Below, in pieces: positions 43,857-52,581 of a stretch of DNA of 64,000 bases; the first letter of the stretch is position 1; each line of letters begins with the position of its first letter. The DNA is taken from assembly GCF_022170785.1 (NCBI RefSeq), contig NZ_CP081870.1:546001-610000 (forward strand), given 5' to 3'. Source of the DNA: Rossellomorea marisflavi. Its GTDB lineage: Bacteria > Bacillota > Bacilli > Bacillales > Bacillaceae_B. The translations under genes and the position numbers were made by a program. The notes beneath the pieces are model-generated. The model was not told where the DNA came from. It made no database searches and saw only the letters and a program-made list of their open reading frames with translations.

Positions 43857-44876
43857 TTACTTGCCGGGTTCAGCTACTTTTACAAGCTGTTTACCGAGGT
43901 TTTTCCCTTCGAACAATCCGAGGAATGCTTCTGTTACGTTGTCCAATCCTTCGGTGATCGTTTCTTCGTATTGAAGTTTCCCTTCGCTCAGCCATTTGCC
44001 GAGGTCGGATGCTCCTTCTTTGAAACGATCGTTATAATCGTTCACAACGAATCCTTTCATAAGGGCGCTCGTTTTGATCAATCTTGACTGCACGCGCGGA
44101 CCTAGGTCTTCTTCTGTTTTGTTGTAGGAAGAGATCGCTCCGCAAACGGGCACACGGGCATGTTTATTCAGGAGGCTGAGTGCAGCGTCTCCGATTTCCC
44201 CACCGACATTTTCAAAGTAAACGTCGATTCCATCGGGACAGGCGGCTTCGAGGGACTCTTGGATATTACTCGTTTTGTAGTTGATGGCTTCGTCAAATCC
44301 AAGGGTTTCTTTTAGATAGTTCACTTTCTCGTCAGATCCTGCAATCCCTACCACGCGGGCGCCTTTGATCTTTGCAATCTGACCAACTGCCGACCCAACT
44401 GCACCGGCAGCTCCGGATACAACAACGGTTTCCCCTTCTTTCGGTTGACCGATATCAAGAAGGCCAAAATAGGCGGTGAGACCTGTCATGCCCAAGATAC
44501 TCAGGTGAGTTGAAATCGGTGCTACATCAGGATCGATGGCGCGCACGGCTTTCTCGCTTGCCAAGGAATATTCCTGCCAAGGAAGCATGCCGACGACAAA
44601 ATCGCCTTTTTTGAAATGCTCGGATTGTGAGTCGACAACTTCACCTACGACGCCTCCGGCAAGGGCTTCATTCAATTTGAAAGGTTCTACATAGGACTTG
44701 GCATCTGACATGCGGCCACGCATATAAGGGTCGACTGAAAGATAAAGGGTCTTTACAAGAACCTGTCCTTGGTCGGGGCGAGGTACGTCAATTTCCTTAT
44801 AGTGAAAATCCGATTCGACAGGTGTTCCATTTGGACGCGATACAAGTTGAATCTGTTTTTGCTTGTCTGGCAACAT
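43857..44876 (-). CDS. yfmJ: NADP-dependent MDR-family oxidoreductase, YfmJ-like
   Basis: 339 residues of the zinc-free medium-chain dehydrogenase/leukotriene B4 reductase group: VDPYMRGRM near the N-terminus, Rossmann motif VVVSGAAGAVGSAVGQIAKI, ENVGGE. Reduces alpha,beta-unsaturated carbonyls or quinones with NADPH, likely in detoxification. Length and motifs agree with B. subtilis YfmJ. ATG 44876 with AGGAGGATC upstream. Confidence 0.88.
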   Translation of the reverse strand: MLPDKQKQIQLVSRPNGTPVESDFHYKEIDVPRPDQGQVLVKTLYLSVDPYMRGRMSDAKSYVEPFKLNEALAGGVVGEVVDSQSEHFKKGDFVVGMLPWQEYSLASEKAVRAIDPDVAPISTHLSILGMTGLTAYFGLLDIGQPKEGETVVVSGAAGAVGSAVGQIAKIKGARVVGIAGSDEKVNYLKETLGFDEAINYKTSNIQESLEAACPDGIDVYFENVGGEIGDAALSLLNKHARVPVCGAISSYNKTEEDLGPRVQSRLIKTSALMKGFVVNDYNDRFKEGASDLGKWLSEGKLQYEETITEGLDNVTEAFLGLFEGKNLGKQLVKVAEPGK

Positions 44877-45011
44877 GGCTGATCCTCCTCTTCATTATTA
44901 AAAATCTAGTGTATGCAATAGGATGTTTTTCATGCAATTGACCCCTCAATTAAGGATCATGGATACCGTAACATAAATGGGAATCCCTAAACAAAGAATA
45001 AGACTTGAGAA

Positions 45012-45042
45012 AAAGCCGGTTTGAGTGATCAAACCGGCTCCT
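45012..45042 (-). terminator. Terminator after the peroxiredoxin gene
   Basis: AAAAGCCGGTTT / AAACCGGCT stem just past the minus-strand stop, T-run on the minus strand. Confidence 0.75.
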
Positions 45043-45045
45043 CGT

Positions 45046-45552
45046 TTATTCCTTGATGTTCTTCTGGATGTAGCTGATTGTTTTACGGAGTTCATTCGGA
45101 TGCGGGCGGCCGAATGGACCGGTTTGTTTTTGTTGATAAAGGATTTCTCCCTTTTCATTCACCAGGAAGTAGGCCGGCTCACCGTGCTGTCCATGATCTT
45201 CATATGGAGCATCTTCTCCGTGATAAAATACATCGAATGCCTTGATGGCTTCCAATTTTTCATCTGATAGAATCGGGAAGGTGATATCTTCTTTATCGAC
45301 CATTTCCTTCAGGTTATCAAGGGAGTCGCTGGAGATCCCGATGATATGGACGCTGTGCTTCTCGAAGTACTCCTTACCTGCCTGGAATTCACGAAGCTCT
45401 TCCTGGCAGACGGGACACCAGGATCCCCTGAAGAATACGATGAGGTGCCAGCTGTCATGTTCTTTTTGATGTTGTTTAAAACTGAATGTTTCACCTGCTA
45501 CGGATGGAAGTTCAAAATCCGGTACTGTATCTTTTAATTGAAACGTTGCCAT
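45046..45552 (-). CDS. Peroxiredoxin-like thioredoxin-fold protein
   Basis: 168 residues, AhpC/TSA (redoxin) fold: DTVPDFELPSVAGETFSF, then FFRGSWCPVCQEEL with Cys46 and Cys49 in a CxxC rather than the single peroxidatic Cys context of 2-Cys AhpC. A reductase-type or PrxQ-like thiol peroxidase; oxidant not known. ATG 45552 with CAGGAGGAA upstream; the open frame to 45639 has no binding site. Confidence 0.83.
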   Translation of the reverse strand: MATFQLKDTVPDFELPSVAGETFSFKQHQKEHDSWHLIVFFRGSWCPVCQEELREFQAGKEYFEKHSVHIIGISSDSLDNLKEMVDKEDITFPILSDEKLEAIKAFDVFYHGEDAPYEDHGQHGEPAYFLVNEKGEILYQQKQTGPFGRPHPNELRKTISYIQKNIKE

Positions 45553-45740
45553 GATTACATTCCTCCTGTTTGGTTTACACGTTTTGCATGTTTCGTATCT
45601 ACAGTCCTTATTTTTCCCGCTCTTATGAAGTTGAAACATAGAAGGAATGGGCGATGTGCTTGATGGGGGTATGTTAGTCTATGATTGAATAGTCCGAGAA
45701 CCTTTGTGTTATAGGTTCCGGATAAGAAGGGGAGGGTAAT

Positions 45741-46460
45741 ATGGATAAAAATGAAATCAGGCATAAAGTATGGGGAAAGCTGACGGACGAAAAGCTGGGG
45801 CGATTCCCGTTTCCTCTGACAAATCGAATCCCGAATGTGAAGGGGGCAGAGAAGTCGGCCGCTCTTGTAAGGGAGTTGGATATCTATAAGCGTGCAGGCG
45901 TCATCAAGGTGAATCCCGATGCACCGCAGCTTCCTTTGAGGGCATCGGTCTTGAAGGATGGGAAAATCCTTTTGATCCCGACTCCCCGCTTGAAGGACGG
46001 GTTTGTGATGATCAGGCCAGAAGATGTTCCTGAAGGAGAAGCACGTAAGGCGGCAAGCATCAAACATATGAACGCGTATGGACGGGTCGTTCCTCTGTCC
46101 GGGATCCCAACCATTGATTTAATCGTTGTAGGGTCAGTAGCCATCCATAAAGACGGAAGGAGGTTGGGTAAGGGGGAAGGGTATGCCGATCGTGAATATG
46201 CGATCCTGAGGGAAATCGGAAACCCGGCAGTACCCGTCGTCACAACGATTCATAGTGCCCAGCTTGTGGATGATGACATCCCAAGAGATTCATTCGACCT
46301 GGCCGTCGACTATATTGTGACGGAAGAAGGGGTACTGGAGACGAATACACCTTATGAAAAGCCTGCTGGGATACAATGGGAACATGTGACAGACGAAGAG
46401 AAGGAGCTCATGCCGATCCTGAGAGAACTGGAACATCATCAATCCCGGGACCGCGAATAG
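45741..46460 (+). CDS. 5-formyltetrahydrofolate cyclo-ligase-family protein
   Basis: 239 residues. 5-FTHF_cyc-lig fold with RASVLKDGKILLIPTPRL and the phosphate/ATP loop region DLIVVGSVAIHKDGRRLGKGEGYADREYAIL; similar to the MTHFSD-type branch, longer than the canonical cyclo-ligase (about 190). Probably methenyl-THF synthetase-like, but folate activity is inferred. An 8-bp hairpin (GAGAACCT / AGGTTCCG) sits just upstream at 45698-45721. Its 3' end overlaps the next minus-strand gene by 22 bp. Confidence 0.8.
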   Translation: MDKNEIRHKVWGKLTDEKLGRFPFPLTNRIPNVKGAEKSAALVRELDIYKRAGVIKVNPDAPQLPLRASVLKDGKILLIPTPRLKDGFVMIRPEDVPEGEARKAASIKHMNAYGRVVPLSGIPTIDLIVVGSVAIHKDGRRLGKGEGYADREYAILREIGNPAVPVVTTIHSAQLVDDDIPRDSFDLAVDYIVTEEGVLETNTPYEKPAGIQWEHVTDEEKELMPILRELEHHQSRDRE

Positions 46461-47005
46461 CGGTTGCTTCCGGGCTTAGATTTCACCTCGTTCCAGGCAG
46501 CTATGGCATTGTCTCTGCTGTGACCGGTGTTGTGCGGGTCGTTGAAATAGTCCCGGATGAAGCGGTTATATTCAAACTGCGATGAGATGTCCCGTTCATA
46601 GGACGGGTCTTTTTTCCGTTTCTCCTCTTCATGCCAAGCTTGAACGGCATCCCGATAGGTCTTCCCGATGTTTGCCCTGAAGTAGTTTTGGATAAAGGTA
46701 CTGAAATGGAAGTTCGGGATGACGGACTGGAAGAAGGACCGCACGTGCTGACTGCATCGATGTCCTTCCGGAATGATCGTATCAAGGGAGAGGGTCACCG
46801 GTTGAACGGCCTTTGGTCTGGTAGCCCGGGCAGGTTTCAGCTTGATCCCGGTTTCAAGGAAATGACCGATGCGCGTGCTGATTTCTTCTTTGGATCCGGC
46901 TGCACTCATCCCTATGGATCTGCAGAACAGTTGGAGTTCTGATTTTAGCCAATAGTACTCTCTGAACTGGTTTGCAGGAGTTTCTTTCGATAATTCAGGC
47001 CTCAT
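46439..47005 (-). CDS. SAP-domain-like conserved protein (DUF6434-type)
   Basis: 188 residues. The N-terminal segment QFREYYWLKSELQLFCRSIG plus GSKEEISTRIGHFL is SAP-like (helix-turn-helix that often binds nucleic acid); the C-terminal half, with aromatic HVRSFFQSVIPNFHFSTFIQ and RDAVQAWHEEEKRKK, is the conserved unknown domain. ATG 47005 with GGAGGGAATA upstream. Tail-to-tail overlap with the cyclo-ligase gene could cause antisense interference. Function unknown. Confidence 0.72.
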   Translation of the reverse strand: MRPELSKETPANQFREYYWLKSELQLFCRSIGMSAAGSKEEISTRIGHFLETGIKLKPARATRPKAVQPVTLSLDTIIPEGHRCSQHVRSFFQSVIPNFHFSTFIQNYFRANIGKTYRDAVQAWHEEEKRKKDPSYERDISSQFEYNRFIRDYFNDPHNTGHSRDNAIAAWNEVKSKPGSNRYSRSRD

Positions 47006-47073
47006 GGTATTCCCTCCATATAGTGGTTTTATTCTTATAGTATAGAACGCTTGTTCTTTTATTGGAAGAAAAA

Positions 47074-47098
47074 AACACCCGCCCTCAGGCAGGTGTTC
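47074..47098 (-). terminator. Terminator of the carbonic anhydrase transcript
   Basis: AACACCCGCC / GGCAGGTGTT, with A7 on the + strand (T-run on the minus strand). Confidence 0.8.
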
Positions 47099-47108
47099 GG
47101 TCAATGGC

Positions 47109-47666
47109 TTAGTATCCGTCGACAACAAGATCCAGTTTTCCGGTTGCCGGGTCGATGACGAGTCCGTGGACAGGCGTTTTCTTGTCCATGAGCGGATGAT
47201 TCTTGATCATATCAACACTATGGGCGACGCTTTCTTGAACGGAGTCAAAGCCCTTTAACCAGTCGTGTAGATCGATGCCGGAATAGTTGAGCGTTCCAAG
47301 CGTATCCTCGCTGATACCGCGTTCTTTCATCTTATCGACCATCTTATGGCTGTCGATTGCGCTCATGCCGCAGTCATGATGCCCGATGACGATGACTTCG
47401 TCTGCCTGGAGCTCATACACGGCAACAAGAAGGCTGCGCATGATACTTCCGAATGGATGTGTCAGGATGGCACCGGCATTCTTGACGATTTTCACATCGC
47501 CGTTTTTGATGTTCATGGATTTAGGGAGTAGTTCCACTAAACGTGTATCCATGCATGTGAGGATAACGAGACGCTTATCCGGGAACTTGGTGGTACGGTA
47601 CTGCTCATACGCTTTTTCTTCCACGAATTGTTCGTTGTAGTCGAGGATGGTGTTCAATAGAGTCAT
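47109..47666 (-). CDS. Beta-class carbonic anhydrase, YtiB-like
   Basis: 185 residues. Zinc ligands Cys38 (LTCMDTR), His96 and Cys99 (IGHHDCG), with the Asp40-Arg42 dyad. Interconverts CO2 and bicarbonate in the cytosol. Matches the short beta-CA type of B. subtilis YtiB. Third gene of a probable minus-strand transcript B12-binding protein - PAS-like protein - carbonic anhydrase (gaps 93 and 18 bp). Confidence 0.9.
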   Translation of the reverse strand: MTLLNTILDYNEQFVEEKAYEQYRTTKFPDKRLVILTCMDTRLVELLPKSMNIKNGDVKIVKNAGAILTHPFGSIMRSLLVAVYELQADEVIVIGHHDCGMSAIDSHKMVDKMKERGISEDTLGTLNYSGIDLHDWLKGFDSVQESVAHSVDMIKNHPLMDKKTPVHGLVIDPATGKLDLVVDGY

Positions 47667-47684
47667 TGGTTCTTCTCCCTTTCG

Positions 47685-48221
47685 CTAATTAGTCAACTCC
47701 TGCTGAAGCAGGGTTTCGATCTCTTTTATTTTATCCATCACTTCTTGTCGATTCCAGTCCGATGTATTGGAAAGTTTTAAATAGAGGGAGGAAACCTTGG
47801 CCAGAGCTTCGTTCCCATTCGATTTTTTCCTTGGAAAAGGAGAGTTCCCCATCAAATCGAACAGACCATTCATCTTTTCGGATACTTTTTGGTACTGATC
47901 ATCCTTTGAAATGATGGCGATGTGATAATGCTGGTGATGATCAGAGAAGCGATAATGAAGGTCGAATAAGCCAAAGGCATCGTCCTTCTTTAAGTTGAGC
48001 TCCATTGTACCGTCCGGAACCCTATGAATCATTCTGGCAAACTTCGGTGAACTCTCTTCCTCGACAATGGAAAGGAAGTTTTCTCCGACATCCAGGAATT
48101 CGTAGCCGGGATTGGAGGCGTCGATCACGTTGAACTTCCGATCGATCAACAGGTAAGGGATAGGGCATAGGTGCAGGTTTTCCACATGATCACTCCTAGA
48201 TTTAGGGAGTATGGATGTCAT
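47685..48221 (-). CDS. PAS-like sensory protein without output domain
   Basis: 178 residues. CPIPYLLIDRKFNVIDASNPGYEFL resembles the start of a PAS domain, followed by strands to HYHIAIISKDD; the C-terminal part is helical (KVSSLYLKLSN, VMDKIKEIETLLQQELTN). No kinase, GGDEF or HTH domain. AAGGAGGG binding site before ATG 48221. Its neighbour is a CarH-like B12 protein, so a joint light- or redox-sensing role is possible; this is inference. Confidence 0.6.
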   Translation of the reverse strand: MTSILPKSRSDHVENLHLCPIPYLLIDRKFNVIDASNPGYEFLDVGENFLSIVEEESSPKFARMIHRVPDGTMELNLKKDDAFGLFDLHYRFSDHHQHYHIAIISKDDQYQKVSEKMNGLFDLMGNSPFPRKKSNGNEALAKVSSLYLKLSNTSDWNRQEVMDKIKEIETLLQQELTN

Positions 48222-48314
48222 TGCCCTCCTTACATGTGTCGGAGGTAAGGTGACATGTGGGATAACATTCAGGGAGGCCCTTTTATGATTGGCAAAGCTC
48301 GTGGTGGGGGGAGG

Positions 48315-48965
48315 TTAGCTTTCCAGTGATACGGATTGTTTCGAAAGGTCGGTAAGGTGGCTGTTCAATTCATCCAGATCATTGAAGGTCATTACCTGTT
48401 CCTTCTCAAGGAAGTCCAATTTATATTGGGCAACAAGCCTTCCTCCTACTACTATATTAATCTTTTCATTAACTTTTCTAATCGATTCGATGCACGTTTT
48501 CAGTCTGCCCAGTTCAGTGGTCATCCCGATGGAAATCCCGACCATCTGTGGCTGCCAGGCTTCAATAAACGTAACGGCATCTTTGATGGGAACATTGGCC
48601 CCTAAGAAACGGGTGTTCCACTTATGTTCTTTGAAGATTTCATTTGCCAATTCCAGCCCGAGACTGTGCTGCTCCCCTTCAATGCAGAATAGGAGGGCCT
48701 TCGGCTGATTTTTCCCTGCTTTATGTTCATTCATCAAATAAGAGAGGAGATACTTCAAGGTGGCTGTGGCTAGATGCTCGTCAGCGACAGTGATTTGATT
48801 CTTCTCCCACATTTCACCGATTCTATACATGGAAGGTTTGACGACCTTTTCATAAAAAGACAGGTGGTCCATCTTCGATTCGATGGCTGATGCGTGTAGT
48901 TCAAGCAATGAATGCACGTCCCCTTGCAGGATTGACTTCGTGAAAGTCTGGACTAGCTGATTCAT
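48315..48965 (-). CDS. Stand-alone cobalamin-binding sensor, CarH-like
   Basis: 216 residues. A four-helix B12-binding_2 domain with W53-x9-E63-H64 (MWEKNQITVADEHLA), the motif that caps adenosylcobalamin in CarH, then a Rossmann B12-binding domain with E98-x-H100-x2-G103 (IEGEQHSLG), where the His is the lower cobalt ligand. No MerR DNA-binding domain precedes it, and there is no room for one: ATG 48965 has AGGAG eight bases upstream. Hence a light/B12 sensor working by protein contact, or a non-sensory B12 protein. ATG 48971 and GTG 48974 are poorer starts. Confidence 0.8.
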   Translation of the reverse strand: MNQLVQTFTKSILQGDVHSLLELHASAIESKMDHLSFYEKVVKPSMYRIGEMWEKNQITVADEHLATATLKYLLSYLMNEHKAGKNQPKALLFCIEGEQHSLGLELANEIFKEHKWNTRFLGANVPIKDAVTFIEAWQPQMVGISIGMTTELGRLKTCIESIRKVNEKINIVVGGRLVAQYKLDFLEKEQVMTFNDLDELNSHLTDLSKQSVSLES

Positions 48966-49040
48966 CTTCATCACTCCTGAGATGGTGAAAAATACCTTAT
49001 TCTATATTCCATAAATAAATTGAAAATCCTTCTTCCATCA

Positions 49041-49050
49041 CACAATTGTG
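49041..49050. promoter_or_regulatory. Perfect palindrome CACAATTGTG in the divergent region
   Basis: 10-bp palindrome between the B12-sensor gene and queF, five bases upstream of the queF -35. Possible operator; regulator unknown. Confidence 0.4.
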
Positions 49051-49054
49051 CTAG

Positions 49055-49084
49055 TTGACTTTTTGAATGGATTTCCATTATGAT
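49055..49084 (+). promoter_or_regulatory. Sigma-A promoter of queF
   Basis: TTGACT, 18-bp spacer, TATGAT. Predicted start near 49091 leaves a leader of about 135 nt. Confidence 0.7.
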
Positions 49085-49086
49085 AA

Positions 49087-49213
49087 CGCTTGAACAACCA
49101 GTTGACAGGCCATGGGGCAAATGTGAAATATACGCCTAGGGCTATCATTCAAGCGTACCAAACATTGGGTGCATTTGCAATCGATACCGGTTCAGGCCTC
49201 GTATGACTGATAA
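49087..49213 (+). promoter_or_regulatory. Long queF leader with a closing inverted repeat
   Basis: ACGCTTGAA (49086-49094) and TTCAAGCGT (49150-49158) are perfect inverted repeats enclosing about 55 nt with GGCCATGGGGC and CGCCTAGGGC segments. The canonical preQ1-I pattern was not found. It could be an uncommon preQ1 riboswitch class or an unrelated structure; note that the 5' arm straddles the predicted transcript start. Confidence 0.35.
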
Positions 49214-49225
49214 GGAGGACGTTTC

Positions 49226-49723
49226 ATGTCAGGCAGAAAAGATGAAGATCTTACAGACTTGTCCCTTTTAGGGAATCAAGGTACAAACTATCTATTCGAA
49301 TATGCTCCGGAGATCCTGGAAGCATTCGATAATAAACATCCCAACAGGGACTACTTTGTGAAATTTAATTGCCCGGAATTCACTAGCCTTTGTCCGAAAA
49401 CCGGTCAGCCGGATTTTGCCACCATCTACATCAGCTATATCCCTGGCGAAAAAATGGTGGAAAGCAAATCGCTTAAATTGTATTTGTTCAGCTTCCGTAA
49501 CCATGGTGACTTCCATGAGGATTGCATGAACATCATCATGAATGATCTGATCGAGCTCATGGATCCACGTTACATCGAGGTCTGGGGCAAATTTACGCCA
49601 CGTGGCGGTATTTCCATTGATCCTTACACCAACTACGGGAAACCGGGTACGAAATATGAGGAAATGGCGTTCCATCGTTTGATGAATCATGATATGTATC
49701 CTGAGACCATCGACAATCGTTGA
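49226..49723 (+). CDS. queF: NADPH-dependent 7-cyano-7-deazaguanine reductase
   Basis: 165 residues, identical in length to B. subtilis QueF. Reduces preQ0 to preQ1 in queuosine synthesis. Catalytic Cys56 (EFTSLCP) and Asp63 match C55/D62 of the B. subtilis enzyme; the QueF substrate motif [16 protein letters not shown] is intact. AAGGAGGA binding site. Single gene; no other queuosine genes in the window. Confidence 0.95.
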   Translation: MSGRKDEDLTDLSLLGNQGTNYLFEYAPEILEAFDNKHPNRDYFVKFNCPEFTSLCPKTGQPDFATIYISYIPGEKMVESKSLKLYLFSFRNHGDFHEDCMNIIMNDLIELMDPRYIEVWGKFTPRGGISIDPYTNYGKPGTKYEEMAFHRLMNHDMYPETIDNR

Positions 49724-49729
49724 TGGTGA

Positions 49730-49758
49730 AGGCGATCCAATGCGATCGTCTTTTTTTT
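49730..49758 (+). terminator. Terminator after queF
   Basis: AGGCGATC / GATCGTCT stem followed by T8. Confidence 0.75.
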
Positions 49759-49841
49759 ATGTCTCCAGCTTGCTGAATCTAGTAAAATAGGAAGTGGATA
49801 CCTGATAGGGGAATAGAAATGCAGAAAAGAAGGGAAGCAAT

Positions 49842-50732
49842 ATGAAATCATATCGTGCATCATTATGCGTGCTCATCGGAGCAAGCAGCTACGGCATCCA
49901 CGCCTCGGTTGTGAAGCTGGGTCTGGGAAAAGGCTACTCGGTCCCGGATATCACAGGACTTCAATATTTATTCGGCTTAGTGATGCTGTTCGCCGCCTTT
50001 TTATTCACACGCAAGGTGAAGATGACGGCCGGACAGGTAGCTGCGCTATTGGGGGTAGGGGTGTTTTTAAGTTTAACGGGGATCTTTTATGGCATGAGTC
50101 TGAGTCTCATCCCTGCTTCCATCGCCGTCGTCATGCTGTTTCAATTCACATGGATCGGAGTTCTGATCGAAGCTCTCTACATAAGGAAGGTACCTTCAAA
50201 AAAGAAACTGGTTTCGGTGCTGTTTTTATGGATCGGTACGTTATTCGCCGGCGGCTTGGGTTCATCCCGGGGCTTCGACTGGACGGGTAACTCGCTCGGA
50301 TTATTATATGGATTTGGTGCTGCCGTCACGTTTGCCCTGTTCATGTTTTTCAGCGGAAAGGCAGCGAGAAATGTACCAACCTTCCAGAAAAGCATGATCA
50401 TTTCATTTGGCGGCATACTGGTTGTGCTGGCCGTGTTTCAGCCTTCCTTCATCCAACAGCCGTCTGAAATCATGGAAATGGCGGATTTCGGCCTGCTTGT
50501 GGCCATATTCGGAAACATCCTTCCCGTTGTCTTCTTTGCCATTGGGACACCACATCTTGATTCGAGCATGTCGACGATCATGGGGGCAGCGGAGCTTCCT
50601 GCCGCCATCCTGGCCGCCATGTGGATCCTTCATGAACAGGTGGCCGTCTTTCAATTTGCGGGGATCGCCCTGATTCTGGCAGGAATCATCATCCCACAAA
50701 TACAGCCAGGACAAAAGAAGAGTTTTAGTTAA
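49842..50732 (+). CDS. EamA-family (DMT) transporter
   Basis: 296 residues with ten hydrophobic segments in two EamA repeats (about 5-140 and 150-290). Substrate unknown; such proteins move metabolites or amino acids out or in. AAGGGAAGC precedes ATG 49842. Terminator at 50731-50760. Confidence 0.85.
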   Translation: MKSYRASLCVLIGASSYGIHASVVKLGLGKGYSVPDITGLQYLFGLVMLFAAFLFTRKVKMTAGQVAALLGVGVFLSLTGIFYGMSLSLIPASIAVVMLFQFTWIGVLIEALYIRKVPSKKKLVSVLFLWIGTLFAGGLGSSRGFDWTGNSLGLLYGFGAAVTFALFMFFSGKAARNVPTFQKSMIISFGGILVVLAVFQPSFIQQPSEIMEMADFGLLVAIFGNILPVVFFAIGTPHLDSSMSTIMGAAELPAAILAAMWILHEQVAVFQFAGIALILAGIIIPQIQPGQKKSFS

Positions 50733-50760
50733 AGCCGCCGGATCATTTCGGCGGTTTTTC
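50731..50760 (+). terminator. Terminator after the EamA gene
   Basis: AAAGCCGCC / GGCGGTTTTT hairpin overlapping the stop codon. Confidence 0.8.
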
Positions 50761-50906
50761 CTTTTTAAAACCCTTTCAATTGTCACAATTATTAAACCTT
50801 ATTTATTTAACCGGCTTCCCTTTACAAAGGGGTGCAAAGGGCTTTATAATGCGCGTTGTTCAACTTTTTAAAAGCACGGATATTTCATATAAAGGAGGTT
50901 GCGGAG

Positions 50907-51755
50907 ATGCGGCAAAAGATTTTTTCATTCTTGATGATGAACGTCGGGGCATTACTGGTGGCGGTCAACGTTCATTTTTTCCTATCACCCAATGATTTAG
51001 CGACTGGAGGAGTGAGCGGTCTGTCGATTATCATGAATCACGTGTTCCCGGGTATGTCGCTGGGACTATTCATGATCCTCATCAATCTGGTCCTGTTCGT
51101 AGTCGGTCTGATTTTCCTTGGCTTCAGCTTCGGGGCAAAAACAGTGTATGCGAGTTTCGCCCTGTCATTCTATGTGTGGCTTCTTGAAACGGTTGCGCCG
51201 ATCCATGCACCGCTATCAAATGATGTCCTGATCCAGCTCATCATCGGCCAATGCATCGCCGCAATCGGAATGGCAATTGTATTTCATCAGGACGCTTCCA
51301 CCGGAGGAACCGATATCATCGCTATGATCCTGAACAAATACTTCAATATTGAAGTGGGACGCGGCGTCCTGCTTTCAGATTTGACCATCGCACTTTCTTC
51401 GACGATCCTGTTCGGTCCACAGGTCGGAATGTACGCTTTCTTTGGAGTCATCCTGAATGGATTAGTGATCGACTATGTGCTTTCACAATTCAATACCAAT
51501 AAGGAAGTGGTGATCATCAGCCGCCACAGCACGGAGATCAAGTCGTATATCGTCCATGAGCTTGGGAAGGGTGCAACGGTCCATACGGCAACAGGTGCCT
51601 TCACTTCTGATGAGAAGGAAGTCATTACCACGATCTTGGGACGCAAGGATTATTCCCGACTAAAGGGCTTCATCACGAAAACTGACAACAAGGCATTCAT
51701 CACCGCCCATACAATGAATGAAATCCTTGGTCAAAACTTTAAACGTTTGGCATAA
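50907..51755 (+). CDS. YitT-family membrane protein (DUF161/DUF2179)
   Basis: 282 residues: about five to six TM segments in the N-terminal part (FLSPNDLATGGVSGLSII motif, and HQDASTGGTDIIAMIL), then a soluble C-terminal DUF2179 domain (EVVIISRHSTEIKSYIV). Bacillus genomes carry several paralogues, roles unclear. ATG 50907 has AAAGGAGG upstream; earlier in-frame ATG 50856 has none. Confidence 0.85.
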   Translation: MRQKIFSFLMMNVGALLVAVNVHFFLSPNDLATGGVSGLSIIMNHVFPGMSLGLFMILINLVLFVVGLIFLGFSFGAKTVYASFALSFYVWLLETVAPIHAPLSNDVLIQLIIGQCIAAIGMAIVFHQDASTGGTDIIAMILNKYFNIEVGRGVLLSDLTIALSSTILFGPQVGMYAFFGVILNGLVIDYVLSQFNTNKEVVIISRHSTEIKSYIVHELGKGATVHTATGAFTSDEKEVITTILGRKDYSRLKGFITKTDNKAFITAHTMNEILGQNFKRLA

Positions 51756-51757
51756 GC

Positions 51758-51790
51758 AAAAGCCTGAGGAGCGCTCCTCAGGCTTTTTTA
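51758..51790. terminator. Bidirectional terminator
   Basis: AAAAGCCTGAGGAGC / GCTCCTCAGGCTTTT between convergent genes. Confidence 0.88.
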
Positions 51791-51796
51791 ATAGGT

Positions 51797-52348
51797 TCAT
51801 TCCGCTTGCTTGAAGTTATTCTGGATGAAGGCTTCTTCCTCTTCCTTATTCATGATGCCATAGGCTTCTCCTACAGTTCCACCCTGAAGGGTCCAAAAGT
51901 AGTTATGGTCTTTGTCGATGGAAGAAAAATCTTCTTTTTTCCACTTTTCGGCGATGTTTTGGAGTTCTTCTCTATGGTCGAAAGAAGAGGCTTGAATGGT
52001 TTCAAGAACGGGTTGGACCGTTTCCGGCATCATGGGAATGGCTCCCCATTTATCCTGGGAGCGGACCTTCTGGTGGGTCATTTTGTGCATGATGTCGACG
52101 ATTTCACTTTCTTCGGCGTTTTCAGGGATCTTCAAGGTATACTCGATTCCCCCGATGGTGCCCGTCTGCTCCCTCACTTCTTCTTCCTTGGTTGCGTAAG
52201 GAGAGTCTTTATCCTCAGGTTTTTCAGCTTTTGCAGGATTAGCTTTTTCTTCAAAAGCTGATGCATTCTCAAATATCTTATAAGCCCCAAACCCCACAAA
52301 GGCGGCAAGCCCTAGTGCAATAAGGGATATGGACAATATCTTTTTCAT
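51797..52348 (-). CDS. Membrane-anchored DUF6241-type protein
   Basis: 183 residues. N-terminal signal anchor or uncleaved TM (KKILSISLIALGLAAFVGFG), a charged linker rich in Lys/Glu, then a domain with VDIMHKMTHQKVRSQDKWGAIPM that matches the DUF6241 pattern of Bacillus. Faces outside the membrane. ATG 52348 with AGGAGGCAG upstream. Function unknown. Confidence 0.75.
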   Translation of the reverse strand: MKKILSISLIALGLAAFVGFGAYKIFENASAFEEKANPAKAEKPEDKDSPYATKEEEVREQTGTIGGIEYTLKIPENAEESEIVDIMHKMTHQKVRSQDKWGAIPMMPETVQPVLETIQASSFDHREELQNIAEKWKKEDFSSIDKDHNYFWTLQGGTVGEAYGIMNKEEEEAFIQNNFKQAE

Positions 52349-52581
52349 GTTCTGCCTCCTGATATGTTGGCTGGGGTGTGGTTTTGAGCGCTGTCCTGAT
52401 CAATGGTAAAGGCCAGTTATAGAGAGGGAAATGATTTTTCGATTTAAAGGGTCACTATTCTAGTGGTTTGATCACTCTATCATTACAATACAGTAGTTGT
52501 CGCTATATTTACATCTTTTCAGTGTAAAAATATTCTTTAAATGGGCATTTGGTGTAATTGGAGTGAATGGGCCTACTTGCG

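Noticed and set aside
47074..47104. Inverted repeat as an attachment site
   Set aside because: It is an ordinary terminator hairpin with a T-run after the carbonic anhydrase gene.
49087..49213. Canonical preQ1-I riboswitch before queF
   Set aside because: The characteristic short H-type pseudoknot with an A-rich tail before the binding site is not visible; kept only as an unclassified leader.
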